Assembly: GCA_963775695.1 (NCBI GenBank)
Contig: CAVZJU010000009.1
Coordinates: forward strand, 124,001 to 188,000
Origin: DATBLE01 sp963775695
GTDB taxonomy: Bacteria > Actinomycetota > Thermoleophilia > Gaiellales > Gaiellaceae
Reading direction: 5' to 3'
DNA length: 64,000 nucleotides
Shown: in pieces, positions 18,101-25,541 of the stretch
How positions within the stretch are numbered: the stretch's first letter is position 1
Layout of the letters: the number at the start of each line of letters is the position of its first letter
Position numbers and translations under genes: made by a program
Notes under the pieces: model-generated
The model's input: only the letters and a program-made list of their open reading frames with translations
Databases searched by the model: none
Told to the model about the DNA's origin: nothing

Positions 18101-18808
18101 TGGCTCTGCATCGTCCTTCGCCGGGGGCCGCTGCCGGTCGGCGAGGCGACGCGCCTGATCACCGAGATCCTCGACGACCCGCCCACCCTGTATGCCCGGG
18201 CATCCGCTCTCGGCGGGCTGGCCGACCTGAGGGCGATGGAGGGCGCATTCGACGAGGCGCGTGCGCTCGTCGCTGAGAACCATGCGATCATCGAGGAGCT
18301 CGGACTCCTTCAGAGCGCGGCTGCCGACCTGATCGCCGTGACCGACGTGGAGATCCTCGCCGGCGACCTCGAGGCAGCCGAGCGGATCCTCCGGGAGGCG
18401 CTCGACCGGCTCGGGAAGCTCCGCGACCGCATCAGCACCGCAAACGTCGCCTGGCGGCTGGCGCTGGTCCTGTTGCAGAAAGGGCTGGACGACGATGCAG
18501 CCGCGCTCGTCGAGCAATTCGCCGACGTGGACGCCGGCCGATTCGTCCACGCCTGGCGGTGCGTCCTCGGCGCGACGGTAGCGGCGCGGAGGGGGGAGTC
18601 GGAGCGGGCGCTCGAGCTCCTCGACGAGACCGACCGCTCCCTGGAGACGCTCCAGGAGTCGGGTATGCACGCAGACGTACTCCTCCAGGCGGCGGACGCG
18701 AGCGCCGCTCTAGGTCGTACGGCCGACGCAGCCGATCGCCGGCGCCGCGCTTCGATCATCGCGCGCCGCCTCGGCTACGTGGTTGCGGCGGGTCGAGCCG
18801 CCGAGTAA
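15161..18808 (+). CDS. SARP/BTAD-type transcriptional regulator with degenerate cyclase, AAA ATPase and TPR domains
   Basis: Very large cytosolic regulator, 1215 residues from the GTG at 15161. Order: OmpR-like winged helix (about 1-95, VEFRILGPLEI...GSLQNHVLRLRRELG), BTAD helical domain (about 100-245), a class III cyclase-like segment (about 258-400, KTVTVVVADL...GVFGVPLAHDDDALRAVRAA), an AAA/STAND ATPase with Walker A GPPGIGKTR (454-461) and a Walker B-like VVLEDLHWA, then alpha-helical TPR-like repeats to the end. The cyclase-like part has lost the catalytic Asn (LEEADRL in place of NVAARL in the protein at 28858), so it probably binds or senses rather than makes cyclic nucleotide. Likely activator of the divergent operon. 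The start is fixed by the SARP N-terminus. Confidence 0.9.
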   Translation: MEFRILGPLEILDGERRLPLGGAKRRSVAALLLLEANHVVPSERLIDGVWGDDPPAAAAGSLQNHVLRLRRELGERLVTRAPGYLLRVEPYELDLDRFRRLVEEARSSEPAQAAALLGQALALWRGPPLADLAGEPAGAAAGHLEELRLEALELRIDADLELGLHAQLVAEIEQLAAEHPFRERLRAQLLLSLYRSGRQAEALEAYAATRVALVEELGAEPGPELKALHHAILRQDPALAGPAAETPAEPSGRIEEARKTVTVVVADLAAAPPADPEARREHLRAAREAAGATLRTHGGHIGRSAEDRVLGVFGVPLAHDDDALRAVRAACELRSAGLVSQAAIVTGDVIAADPGDGKPLISGAPLEEADRLRAGARPDDVLLDDRAWRLVRHAVKAESRDGAHAVSEIRGDAEGVVRRLQTVLVGREDELAELTSVFGRVSRDGRAQLVTVFGPPGIGKTRLAQAAVARLRESATCIVGRTPAYDDAPPYEPLRDALAALAGGSVAEWAQRVFADEPDGELLSARIATVAAEAPPAGTVEETAWAARRLLEALARERPLVVVLEDLHWAAPALLDLVEHVAQLGRGPILVLALARPELFDARPDWGGGGVNASSIRLDALPPDDAVALLDRLTADVALGADRRPEILAAAAGNPLFLEHLLVAALEGDESVPDSIRTLLAARFDRLGAEERRVAQAAAVYGEQFPASVIESILDADPRAHLLRLARRDFVAVERPDDLGDETWGFRHALVRDEAYASIPKRRRALLHERIAELVAERAGRRGVDADELIGHHLEAAYLATRDVDPQAPELARLAAGASECLEAAGRRAFDKGDMKTCSPLLGRALSLLPPDSAGRLPIVLMLAPALGWIGRREEGLEILEGTAADTEDAWTQARLGILRNHQRLFYESLDAAQVVVDTEGAIAVLEEAGDHEGLASAYILLHQASDQALVLHNPQELLALAREHARAAGARMVEGVAASWLCIVLRRGPLPVGEATRLITEILDDPPTLYARASALGGLADLRAMEGAFDEARALVAENHAIIEELGLLQSAAADLIAVTDVEILAGDLEAAERILREALDRLGKLRDRISTANVAWRLALVLLQKGLDDDAAALVEQFADVDAGRFVHAWRCVLGATVAARRGESERALELLDETDRSLETLQESGMHADVLLQAADASAALGRTADAADRRRRASIIARRLGYVVAAGRAAE

Positions 18809-18904
18809 TCCGACGACGGCTCGGTCGGGGTTGCGTCTTGTGTCCGGCTCTGCGAGCCGGCACAGAACCCCCGACCCGGCACAGGCGAGAAGGTTCTTAC
18901 CGGT

Positions 18905-19366
18905 TCACCTCACCGCTTTCCTCACGAGGGCCCTGATCTTGGCCTCGTCGGCTGCGGTCAGTTCCTTGAGCGCAAAGGCGACCGGCCACATGGAGCCTTG
19001 GTCGAGATTCGCGCTGTCGTTGAAGCCGAACATCGCGTACCTCTCCTTGAACTTCTCCGCGTTGCGGAAGAAGCAGACGACCTTGCCGTCCTTCGCATAC
19101 GCGGGCATGCCGTACCAGGTCTTCGGCGAGAGGTCCGGGGCGCTCTCTTTGATGATCGCGTGAAGTCGCTCACCAATGGCGCGATCCTGTGGCGACATCG
19201 CCGCAAGCGCGGCCCGGACGGCGCTCTCCCCATCCGCCTTGTCCTCGCTCGCCTTCAGCTCTTGGGCGCGTGCTTTCATCGCTGCTTTTTCCTCGGCCGT
19301 GAACCCTTCTTTCTTGTTGGTTGCCCTGGCAGGCTCCTGCTTGCTCTTCTTCGCAGTGGTGCTCAT
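18905..19366 (-). CDS. DUF1801/YdhG-like protein
   Basis: A 153-residue cytosolic protein. The N-terminal 40 residues are Lys-rich and charged (AKKSKQEPARATNKKEGF), and the C-terminal domain shows DLSPKTWYGMPAYAKDGKVVCFFRNAEKFKERYAMFGF, the hallmark of the DUF1801 fold (iron-chaperone-like YdhG/frataxin-type in some annotations, though function is unproven). The ATG at 19364-19366 is preceded by AAAGGAG; a GTG one codon earlier is too close to the ribosome-binding site. Monocistronic and convergent with the SARP regulator gene. Confidence 0.82.
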   Translation of the reverse strand: MSTTAKKSKQEPARATNKKEGFTAEEKAAMKARAQELKASEDKADGESAVRAALAAMSPQDRAIGERLHAIIKESAPDLSPKTWYGMPAYAKDGKVVCFFRNAEKFKERYAMFGFNDSANLDQGSMWPVAFALKELTAADEAKIRALVRKAVR

Positions 19367-19548
19367 CACGCTCCTTTCGTCCGTTCGACATCCTGCGCGG
19401 ACCGGTCAAGCCGCTGCAGCCACGTGCCGATGCCCTCGAAGCGTAGGGCTCGAGCACCTCTCGGCTGAGCGTGACTCCCGTTACCCGTACACGCACGATT
19501 CGCACTCCTTTTCGGCGTCTTGTGCCTCAGGGGCGAAGGCGAAGGCGC

Positions 19549-19737
19549 AGGCGCAGGTTCGTACTCGGTGCCCCACTGGTCGCATAGGCGGCGGAGGATC
19601 TCGAGCTTCGCGGGGATCCGCGGGCCGGGCCGGAGGCTGTGGGCATCGGCGTAGCGGGCGACGAGCGGAAGCGTTCGCCGCTCCCCTTCTCCTGCGATCA
19701 GGATCCACCGGTCCGATCCCGGACCGCGATTTAGCAC
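19549..19737 (-). pseudogene. remnant of an LLM-class (F420-dependent) oxidoreductase, C-terminal part
   Basis: On the minus strand, a stretch of about 60 residues reads WILIAGEGERRTLPLVARYADA followed by IPAKLEILRRLCDQWGTEYEP. This closely follows the conserved C-terminal block of luciferase-like F420-dependent oxidoreductases (ILIGG.GERRTLRLVARYAD...KLDVLRRHC). No N-terminal two-thirds are present upstream, and the sequence after the block degenerates into low-complexity Pro/Ser. The 19370-19766 gap otherwise holds nothing I can support. Family match by eye; the call as a decayed fragment is an inference. Confidence 0.5.
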
Positions 19738-19766
19738 AGCGCGTATCGAATTGCGATCTCTCTCCG

Positions 19767-20243
19767 GTGGCAGTCGACGTCACGACCGAGACCGTGATTG
19801 CCCGCCCGCGTGCCGAGGTTGCGGCGTTTGCGTCGGACCCGGCCAACGCGACTCGCTGGTACCGAAACGTCGAGTCGATGGAGTGGAAGTCGCCCCCGCC
19901 ACTCGCCGTTGGCTCGCGGATCGCGTTCGTGGCTCGCTTCCTAGGGCGGCGGCTTGCCTACACCTACGAGGTGCGCGAGCTGGTTCCCGGCGCGCGGTTC
20001 GTGATGGCCACGGCCGAGGGACCGTTTCCGATGGAAACGACCTACTCATGGTCGGACGTGCCCGAGGGAGCGACGCTCACGAGGCTGCTGAACCGCGGTC
20101 AGCCCGCCGGTTTCGCTCGCATTGCCGCACCGATGATGGCGGCCGCGATGCGTCGGGCAAACCGCGCCGACCTCGAGTGCCTCCGGCGGCTCCTCGAGGA
20201 TCCGCCGGACGGCGGCCAGCCGGACGTGTACAAGCGGCGGTAA
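19767..20243 (+). CDS. SRPBCC (START-like) family protein
   Basis: A 158-residue protein of the polyketide-cyclase/dehydrase lipid-transport fold. Typical strand order: DVTTETVIARPRAEVAAFASDPANATRWYRNVESMEW at the N-terminus, then GSRIAFVARFLGRRLAYTYEVRELVPGARFVMAT, and a final amphipathic helix (MMAAAMRRANRADLECLRRLLE). Such proteins bind hydrophobic ligands; no ligand can be predicted. The GTG at 19767 is chosen because it begins the first beta-strand; the frame is open upstream without recognisable sequence. Confidence 0.82.
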   Translation: MAVDVTTETVIARPRAEVAAFASDPANATRWYRNVESMEWKSPPPLAVGSRIAFVARFLGRRLAYTYEVRELVPGARFVMATAEGPFPMETTYSWSDVPEGATLTRLLNRGQPAGFARIAAPMMAAAMRRANRADLECLRRLLEDPPDGGQPDVYKRR

Positions 20244-20317
20244 TCGGCGATGACGTCCCCGGGACGCTCGGGCTCACCCGGGGTCCGCCACGTTCTTCTC
20301 GTACGGATCGTCGTCTC

Positions 20318-20476
20318 TCAGTACCACTTGCCCTTCGCGAAGCCGCCGAAGAAGATCAGCCCGACGAGGATGATGATCAGTCCGATCCACCAGTGGCCGA
20401 GGAGGATCGCGAGAACGATCCCCGCGATGACCAGGACGCCTCCGAGGCTGACTCCTGCGATGCGCGTGTCTGCCAT
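20318..20476 (-). CDS. small two-helix membrane protein (52 aa)
   Basis: MADTRIAGVSLGG is followed by two hydrophobic helices (VLVIAGIVLAILLG and WWIGLIIILVGLIFFGGF) separated by HW, and a short basic end (AKGKWY). The whole protein is a membrane hairpin. The ATG at 20474-20476 has AAAGGCAGG upstream; the longer frame to 20563 has no further membrane-type sequence. The composition is strongly protein-like and there is no competing gene. Function unknown. Confidence 0.7.
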   Translation of the reverse strand: MADTRIAGVSLGGVLVIAGIVLAILLGHWWIGLIIILVGLIFFGGFAKGKWY

Positions 20477-20798
20477 GCCTGCCTTTCTGTGGGTAGGTCG
20501 GCCTCCGATACCCGTGCACGCCGTCGTGGACACTCGACGCAAGGTCAAGCAGCCTTCGTCCAACCTCCCCCATCAGCGGTGAGCTCTCCGAGCGGAGTCT
20601 TTCCGGAAACCGGGTGGGGCGGCGGGCCGTATACCCCACCGGCGGAGGGAGAGGCAATCTCACCGCAGGCGTGTCCGGCCCGCCACGACTGGATTTCTCT
20701 TGGGCCAGCATCGTTCCTGCAAAGCAACCCGAAGGGCAAGCTCGGCTCAGTGGAGACTTTGGCGGCTCAGCTCGTTTCCGTGTAAGCCTGCCACGGTC
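20477..20798. other. gene-free stretch
   Basis: Between the small membrane protein gene and the VOC remnant I find no frame with recognisable protein, no strong hairpin and no tRNA-like fold. A T-run with weak dyad is absent. It may be a scar of the events that left the VOC fragment at 20799. Confidence 0.4.
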
Positions 20799-20873
20799 AT
20801 GGGCGACATGCGCGCCGCCTGGTTCAAGGATCCGGACGGAAACATCCTCAGCCTCGTGAACCAGGCGATGTAG
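20799..20873 (+). pseudogene. C-terminal remnant of a VOC/glyoxalase-family protein
   Basis: The last 24 codons before a TAG encode MGDMRAAWFKDPDGNILSL followed by VNQAM. This is the canonical end of glyoxalase/VOC domains (AAWFKDPDGN.LSL). Upstream the frame contains unrelated sequence, so the rest of the domain has been lost. Too short to be functional on its own. Confidence 0.5.
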
Positions 20874-21046
20874 GCCGATTCGTTCGCCTGGCCCGCGCCG
20901 CACCCGACTCGGCTGTAAGCGTGCGTCGTACCAGGCGGCGACAGCCTCTTCAGGTACGAGCAGTCCGGCGTGATGATCGTGCAGCTCTCGATCAGGTCGG
21001 GTCGGTAGCCGGTTTTGTGCGATGCCGGAAGGGGAACGCTATTTCC

Positions 21047-21526
21047 ATGCGGATCGGTGCAGCGACACCGATCGGGAACGTCGACGGCTTCCGCGTCGTG
21101 GCGCCTGGTGGGCGGATCGGATGGGTCGAGGAGATATGGCTCGACGACGAGGGCGAAGCGACGGCTGTTGCCGTGCGCTTGCCGAAAGCACAACGTGGCC
21201 TCTTGATCCGCGACGACATCGACGAGATCGTGCCGGAGCAGCGCACGATCGCGGTTCGTCCCGATGCACGCGTCCTCGAGCTCGAGCCGCCGCATCTGGG
21301 TACCGGACCGGACGGCGCGCTCACGGCCTCCTGGACAACGAGCGGGAACGCGTTGGCATTGCCCGAACTCCTGCCGACCGCGCCGGTTCTCCGGTCGCCT
21401 GCGAGCAGCGAGTCGTCGTTCTTCATGACCGTGATCGTGCTCTACACATCTCTTTTCGTAATTGCCTGCACCCTCACCGCTCTCTGCTTCCTCATCCCGT
21501 ACCTGGTGGCTGGTCGGCCTTACTGA
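21047..21526 (+). CDS. PRC-barrel-like protein with C-terminal membrane anchor
   Basis: A 159-residue protein. The N-terminal half (MRIGAATPIGNVDGFRVVAPGGRIGWVEEIWLDDEGEATAVAVRLP) has the beta-barrel pattern of PRC/DUF2171-type domains. The C-terminus carries a strong membrane helix (FFMTVIVLYTSLFVIACTLTALCFLIPYLV). The ATG at 21047 follows GGAAGGGGAA at a somewhat long distance. The function of such anchored PRC domains is unknown. It precedes the DUF1348 and LigD-like genes on the same strand with gaps of about 55 and 19 bases, so it could be the first gene of that unit. Confidence 0.65.
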   Translation: MRIGAATPIGNVDGFRVVAPGGRIGWVEEIWLDDEGEATAVAVRLPKAQRGLLIRDDIDEIVPEQRTIAVRPDARVLELEPPHLGTGPDGALTASWTTSGNALALPELLPTAPVLRSPASSESSFFMTVIVLYTSLFVIACTLTALCFLIPYLVAGRPY

Positions 21527-21580
21527 GCTCCACCGCGACGAGGCAAGCTCCGCTGCGGTCACCGCGACGAAAGGATCGAG

Positions 21581-22042
21581 ATGAACGAAGCCAAGCCTCC
21601 GCTGCCCCCGTTCACACGCGAGACCGCGGCGCAGAAGGTGCAGGCAGCAGAGGACGCCTGGAACACGCGCGATCCAGAACGGGTCGCGCAGGCGTACACG
21701 ATCGATTCGGTCTGGCGCAACCGCGACGTCTTCGTCACGGGACGAGACGAGATCGTCGCGTTCCTGACGCAGAAGTGGCAGGGTGAACTCGACTACGCGT
21801 TGCGCAAGAACCTCTGGTGTTTCGACGGGAATCGCATCGCTGTGCGCTTCCAGTACGAAAGCCACGATCGCGACGGCCAATGGTGGCGAAGCTATGGCAA
21901 CGAACTCTGGGAATTCGACGAGACCGGCCTCATGCGCCGGCGCGAAGCAAGCATCAACGACCTGCAGATCGACGAGGGCGAGCGACGCATCTTCGGCCCT
22001 CGGCCAGACGCGGAACGTGGACACGAATCCCCGCTCCGTTGA
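21581..22042 (+). CDS. DUF1348/NTF2-like (nuclear transport factor 2 fold) protein
   Basis: A 153-residue single-domain protein of the SnoaL/NTF2 cone fold. Conserved family segments are KVQAAEDAWNTRDPERVAQAYTIDSVWRNRD, LTQKWQGELDYALRKNLWCFDGNRIAVRFQYESHD and WWRSYGNELWEFDE..LMRRREASIND, matching the DUF1348 branch. Biochemical role not established. AAAGGATCGAG precedes the ATG at 21581. It ends 19 bases before the LigD-type polymerase gene. Confidence 0.88.
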   Translation: MNEAKPPLPPFTRETAAQKVQAAEDAWNTRDPERVAQAYTIDSVWRNRDVFVTGRDEIVAFLTQKWQGELDYALRKNLWCFDGNRIAVRFQYESHDRDGQWWRSYGNELWEFDETGLMRRREASINDLQIDEGERRIFGPRPDAERGHESPLR

Positions 22043-22061
22043 CCCGCGCGACGGTTGGGCC

Positions 22062-22961
22062 GTGACGACGAGAACTGTGAATCTGTCGAGCCCGGATCGC
22101 GTCCTCTTTCCGGAGGACGGGATCACGAAGGGCGACGTATTCGGCTACTACCACGAGGTCGGCCCGACGCTTGTCCCGCACCTGCTCGACCGGCCGTTCA
22201 CGATGAAGCGCTACCCGCACGGAATCAACGGCGAGGTGTTCTTCCAGAAGCAGGCACCGAGGGGGATGCCGGCGTGGATCCCTACGCGCCAGTTCAGAAC
22301 CCATCCGCGCGAGGGCGGCTCTCGGCTCGTCGATTTCCCGCTGCTCAACTCCGTCGAGTCCGTGCTCTGGATGGTGCAGATGAATTGCGTGGACATGAAC
22401 GCCTGGTACTCGCGCGTCGACAAGCCGCACCGGCCGGGCTTCGTCCTCTTCGACCTCGACCCGCCGGACGGCGGCTTCGAGCTTGCGATCGAGGTCGCGC
22501 ACCTGATCCGAACGCTGCTCGACGAGGTCGAGCTGCCGGGGTACGTGAAGACGAGCGGCGCCGACGGCATCCACGTCGTCGCGCCGATCACGCGCCGTTC
22601 GACGTTCGAGCAGACCTACGCGTTCGCCGAGCGCGCCTCGCGGCTGCTCGAACGGCGCCATCCCGGAAAGGTGACGACGGAGTGGCTGAAGAAGAAGCGG
22701 AGCGGCGTCCTCGTCGACCACCGCCAGAACGGCTGGGGGAAGACGATCGCTTCCGTCTACTCGGTGCGCCCGAAGCCCGGCGCGCCCGTGTCTACGCCGT
22801 TGCGATGGGACGAGCTGAGATCCGGTCTCGTCCCGCGCGACTTCGGGATGGCCGTTGCTCTGGAGCGGATCGCTCGGCACGGTGACCTGTTCGCGCCGGT
22901 GCTGGAGGATCCCCGACCGCTCGCTCCGGCCGCCCGCCGTCTGGACGCGCTCGACGATTGA
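22062..22961 (+). CDS. LigD-type primase-polymerase (NHEJ polymerase domain protein)
   Basis: Stand-alone polymerase of non-homologous end joining, archaeo-eukaryotic primase fold. From the GTG at 22062 it has 299 residues: VNLSSPDRVLFPEDGITKGDV at the start, the metal-binding FVLFDLDPPDGG (Asp131, Asp133), the phosphate-binding KTSGADGIHVVAP (Ser165, His171) and the C-terminal GKTIASVYSVRPKPGAPVSTPLRWDEL. The ligase and phosphoesterase domains of full LigD are absent, and no ku gene is in the window, so partners must lie elsewhere. In actinobacteria such split Pol proteins can fill ends or insert ribonucleotides. Family call secure. Confidence 0.92.
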   Translation: MTTRTVNLSSPDRVLFPEDGITKGDVFGYYHEVGPTLVPHLLDRPFTMKRYPHGINGEVFFQKQAPRGMPAWIPTRQFRTHPREGGSRLVDFPLLNSVESVLWMVQMNCVDMNAWYSRVDKPHRPGFVLFDLDPPDGGFELAIEVAHLIRTLLDEVELPGYVKTSGADGIHVVAPITRRSTFEQTYAFAERASRLLERRHPGKVTTEWLKKKRSGVLVDHRQNGWGKTIASVYSVRPKPGAPVSTPLRWDELRSGLVPRDFGMAVALERIARHGDLFAPVLEDPRPLAPAARRLDALDD

Positions 22962-22977
22962 CGCACTCGTGGCGGTT

Positions 22978-23706
22978 CTAGAGCAGGGCCTGAAAATCTG
23001 CGTCGTTCAGTTCGATTTCGAGCGCCGCGAGGTTCTCGTTCAGATGGTCGAGTGAGAGCGTGCCCGGGATCGGCAGCATCGTCGGGGAGCGCTCGAGAAG
23101 CCAGGCGAGCGCGATCTGCGCGGTGGTGGCGTTGTGTCGCTCGGCGATCTCGGAGAGCGCTTTGTCCGCGTCGCGCCGTAGGGGGAAGTAGGGGACGAAG
23201 ACGATGCCCTCGGCGGCGCAGTAGTCCACGACGTCCTCGTGCCGGCGCTCGGAGAGGCTGTAGTTGTTCTGGACGGCGGTGATCGGCACGACTGCGCGGG
23301 CCCGTTCGATCTGGTCGATTCCCGCGTTCGAGACCCCGACACGCCGGATCTTCCCTGTTTCGTGGTACTCCTTGATCGCGGCGAGGCTGTCTTCGATCGG
23401 CGTGTCCGGGTCGGGACGGTGCAGGTAGTAGAGGTGGATGCTGTCCGTTCGGAGCCGCCGAAGGCTCCCTTCGATCTCCGCCCGGATCGCGTCCGGCCGG
23501 CCGCCGGCCCATCCGCCCTTGGTGGCGACGATGCACTGTTCCGGGATCGGCGACAGAGCGGCGCCGATCGTCTCCTCGCTCTCGCCGCCGGTGTAGGTGT
23601 GGGCGGTATCGATGTGGCCGATACCAGCGGCGACCGCCTCTCGCAGAAGGGCGACGTTCGCAGGTGTATTCCGGAGCCGATTCGTCCCGAGCCCGATCCG
23701 CTGCAC
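22978..23706 (-). CDS. aldo/keto reductase
   Basis: NADPH-dependent TIM-barrel oxidoreductase. The catalytic tetrad is visible: Asp33 (HIDTAHTY), Tyr38, Lys63 (ATKGGW) and His96 (YYLHRPD). GVSNAGIDQIERA and PGTLSLDHLNENL are standard signatures. The conventional start used here is a GTG at 23704-23706, giving 242 residues, which is short: the frame continues upstream with KLRFGDVEVQRIGLGT, the usual N-terminal beta-hairpin, so the real start is probably a few codons further upstream at a non-ATG codon. It is convergent with the LigD-like gene and divergent from the SQR-like gene. Confidence 0.88.
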   Translation of the reverse strand: MQRIGLGTNRLRNTPANVALLREAVAAGIGHIDTAHTYTGGESEETIGAALSPIPEQCIVATKGGWAGGRPDAIRAEIEGSLRRLRTDSIHLYYLHRPDPDTPIEDSLAAIKEYHETGKIRRVGVSNAGIDQIERARAVVPITAVQNNYSLSERRHEDVVDYCAAEGIVFVPYFPLRRDADKALSEIAERHNATTAQIALAWLLERSPTMLPIPGTLSLDHLNENLAALEIELNDADFQALL

Positions 23707-23813
23707 CTCGACATCGCCGAACCTCAGCTTGGCTGTCGTGTTCAGATGGCTACCTCGCCTACGTATCTCTTTCGAGCGCGTGACAACATCGGACGCGGCA
23801 CAACGGCCGATTC

Positions 23814-23825
23814 TATGATCGCGTG
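23814..23825 (+). promoter_or_regulatory. TATGAT -10 element of the SQR-like gene
   Basis: TATGAT at 23814-23819 is followed by six bases and the ATG at 23826, so transcription should start at the initiation codon (leaderless). No clear -35 element is seen. Confidence 0.4.
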
Positions 23826-24947
23826 ATGCGCGTGGTCGTGCTCGGCGCAGGGTTCGGTGGGCTGGAGCTCGCGACGACGCTGTCGGAGACGCTCGGCAAC
23901 GACGTTGACGTCACACTGATCGACAAGAGCGATTCGTTCGTCTTCGGGTATGCGAAGCTCGACGTCATGTTCGGGCGGACGCCGCCCGACGCCGTCAAGC
24001 TCCCGTACGGCGACATCGCCAAGCGAGGCGTTTGCTTCCTGCAGGAGACGGTCACGGCGATCGATCCGGAGGCTCGGATCGCGACGACCGAAAAGGGCAC
24101 GTATGAGGCCGACGTCCTCGTTGTCGCCCTCGGCGCCGACTACGACCTCGACGCAACGCCCGGGCTCGCGGGCAGCACTGAGTTCTACTCCGTCGCCGGC
24201 GCCGAGCGGCTGCGCGAGCTCGTGCCGTCGTTCTCCGAGGGCCGCGCACTTGTCGGCGTCTGCGGCGCTCCGTTCAAGTGCCCACCGGCACCGAGCGAGG
24301 CCGCGTTGCTGCTGCACGACTACCTCTCCGAGCGCGGTGTGCGCGAGCGCTGCGAGATCACGCTTGCCATGCCCTTCGGGACGCCGGTGCCGCCTTCGCC
24401 GGACACATCCGCCGCGCTGCTTGCCGCCTTCGCGGAGCGCGGGATCGAGTTCGTCTCCGGCCGCGGCGTCGGCTCGGTGGACGCGGACCGCGGCGTCGCC
24501 ACCCTCGAAGACGGCGAAGAGCGCCCCTTCGACCTCTTCCTCGGCGTGCCGAAGCACCGCGCACCCGGCGTCGTGATCGCGAGCGGAATGTCCGAGGACG
24601 GCTACGTGCCCGTCGACGGGCGGACGCTGGAGACGCGGTTCCCGGACGTCTACGCGCTCGGCGACGTCGCGACCGTCGGCGTGCCGAAGGCGGGGGTGTT
24701 CGCGGAGCGGCAGGCGGCCGTTGTCGCCGCGGCGCTGATCGCGCGGGCCCGCGGCGGCGAGACCGGCACCTACGACGGGCGCGGCTCCTGCTACATCGAG
24801 TTCGGCGGAGGTCGCGTCGGCCGGGTGGACGTCGACTTCTTCTCCGGGCCGAAGCCGACCGGCACGCTGCAAGAGCCGTCCGGAGCGCTCGTCGCCGAGA
24901 AAGAGCACTTCGGCTCCAGCCGCCGGGCGCGCTGGTTCGGGTCGTGA
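23826..24947 (+). CDS. sulfide:quinone oxidoreductase-like FAD/NAD(P)-dependent oxidoreductase
   Basis: Two-domain flavoprotein of 373 residues. The FAD motif is VVVLGAGFGGLELATTL at the N-terminus, and DVYALGDVATVG near the C-terminus binds the flavin. GVCGAPFKCPPAPSEAA places Cys146 and Cys152 in a CxxxxxC arrangement typical of the SQR/flavocytochrome c sulfide dehydrogenase superfamily. True SQRs need a further redox cysteine; the one at GSCYIEF near residue 320 could fill the role but is not at a position I can verify. The C-terminus is amphipathic, as expected for a membrane-associated quinone reductase. Sulfide is the likely substrate, but this remains inference. A GTG immediately before the ATG is an alternative start. 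Confidence 0.82.
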   Translation: MRVVVLGAGFGGLELATTLSETLGNDVDVTLIDKSDSFVFGYAKLDVMFGRTPPDAVKLPYGDIAKRGVCFLQETVTAIDPEARIATTEKGTYEADVLVVALGADYDLDATPGLAGSTEFYSVAGAERLRELVPSFSEGRALVGVCGAPFKCPPAPSEAALLLHDYLSERGVRERCEITLAMPFGTPVPPSPDTSAALLAAFAERGIEFVSGRGVGSVDADRGVATLEDGEERPFDLFLGVPKHRAPGVVIASGMSEDGYVPVDGRTLETRFPDVYALGDVATVGVPKAGVFAERQAAVVAAALIARARGGETGTYDGRGSCYIEFGGGRVGRVDVDFFSGPKPTGTLQEPSGALVAEKEHFGSSRRARWFGS

Positions 24948-24996
24948 CGAGCCCGGAGGTAGGCGGCGATGCGTCGAGGCTACACTCGAGTCGCAT

Positions 24997-25317
24997 ATGG
25001 GGTTTGCGCTTGACAAGCGGCGATCACAGTCGCTCGAACCACGAGCGCCGGTCAGCCGGCGTGGGCGACGGCGTTCTGAAGCGTCCGGGCCCGCCGGCAT
25101 CTGGTTCGTGCCGGCACGGTGGTTGGTCATCGCCCTTGCCATTGCGAAGCTGCTGCTGACCAGGGGGGCCTTCGTCAAGGTCGGCGCAGCCGGGCTGGTC
25201 TGGACGGTCCTTCCGCGGAAGCTGAAGATCGTGGCCGTGGGACTTGCTGCGGCGGCGACGCTCGTGATCGCCGGCTCTCTTGCCGCGATCGCGCTGCTGG
25301 CACTTCAACTCAGCTAG
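24997..25317 (+). CDS. small membrane protein, unknown function (106 aa)
   Basis: No family recognised. The N-terminal 35 residues are basic (KRRSQSLEPRAPVSRRGRRRSEA), then come two hydrophobic segments (WLVIALAIAKLLL and the C-terminal IVAVGLAAAATLVIAGSLAAIALLALQL) around a short basic linker (PRKLKI). It follows the SQR-like gene by 49 bases on the same strand and might be co-transcribed. Coding is supported by protein-like hydrophobic pattern only. Confidence 0.55.
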   Translation: MGFALDKRRSQSLEPRAPVSRRGRRRSEASGPAGIWFVPARWLVIALAIAKLLLTRGAFVKVGAAGLVWTVLPRKLKIVAVGLAAAATLVIAGSLAAIALLALQLS

Positions 25318-25541
25318 ACCGGTTCGTCCTGGTCTGTGTGGTCGGAGGCTTGGGCTTTCGCGACCATCTAGGAAGCCCCGTCGGAGCCTCGGGCCCCAAT
25401 CGTGCGAGGCAGCTTCCCTTGGTGGTCATCCGCCAGGTGGCAGTGATCTTCAGGCGGCGTCGAGCATCCAGGCGTAGTTGCGGCCCGCGGACCTCCCATT
25501 GGTGAGGTCGCCGGTAGAGTGCCGGGTGCGGAGGTGCGGAC

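Noticed and set aside
15110..18670. A 1186-codon open frame antisense to the SARP regulator.
   Set aside because: High-GC third-position bias keeps the antisense frame open; its translation is Arg/Leu-rich without domains, while the sense frame has clear SARP and AAA motifs.
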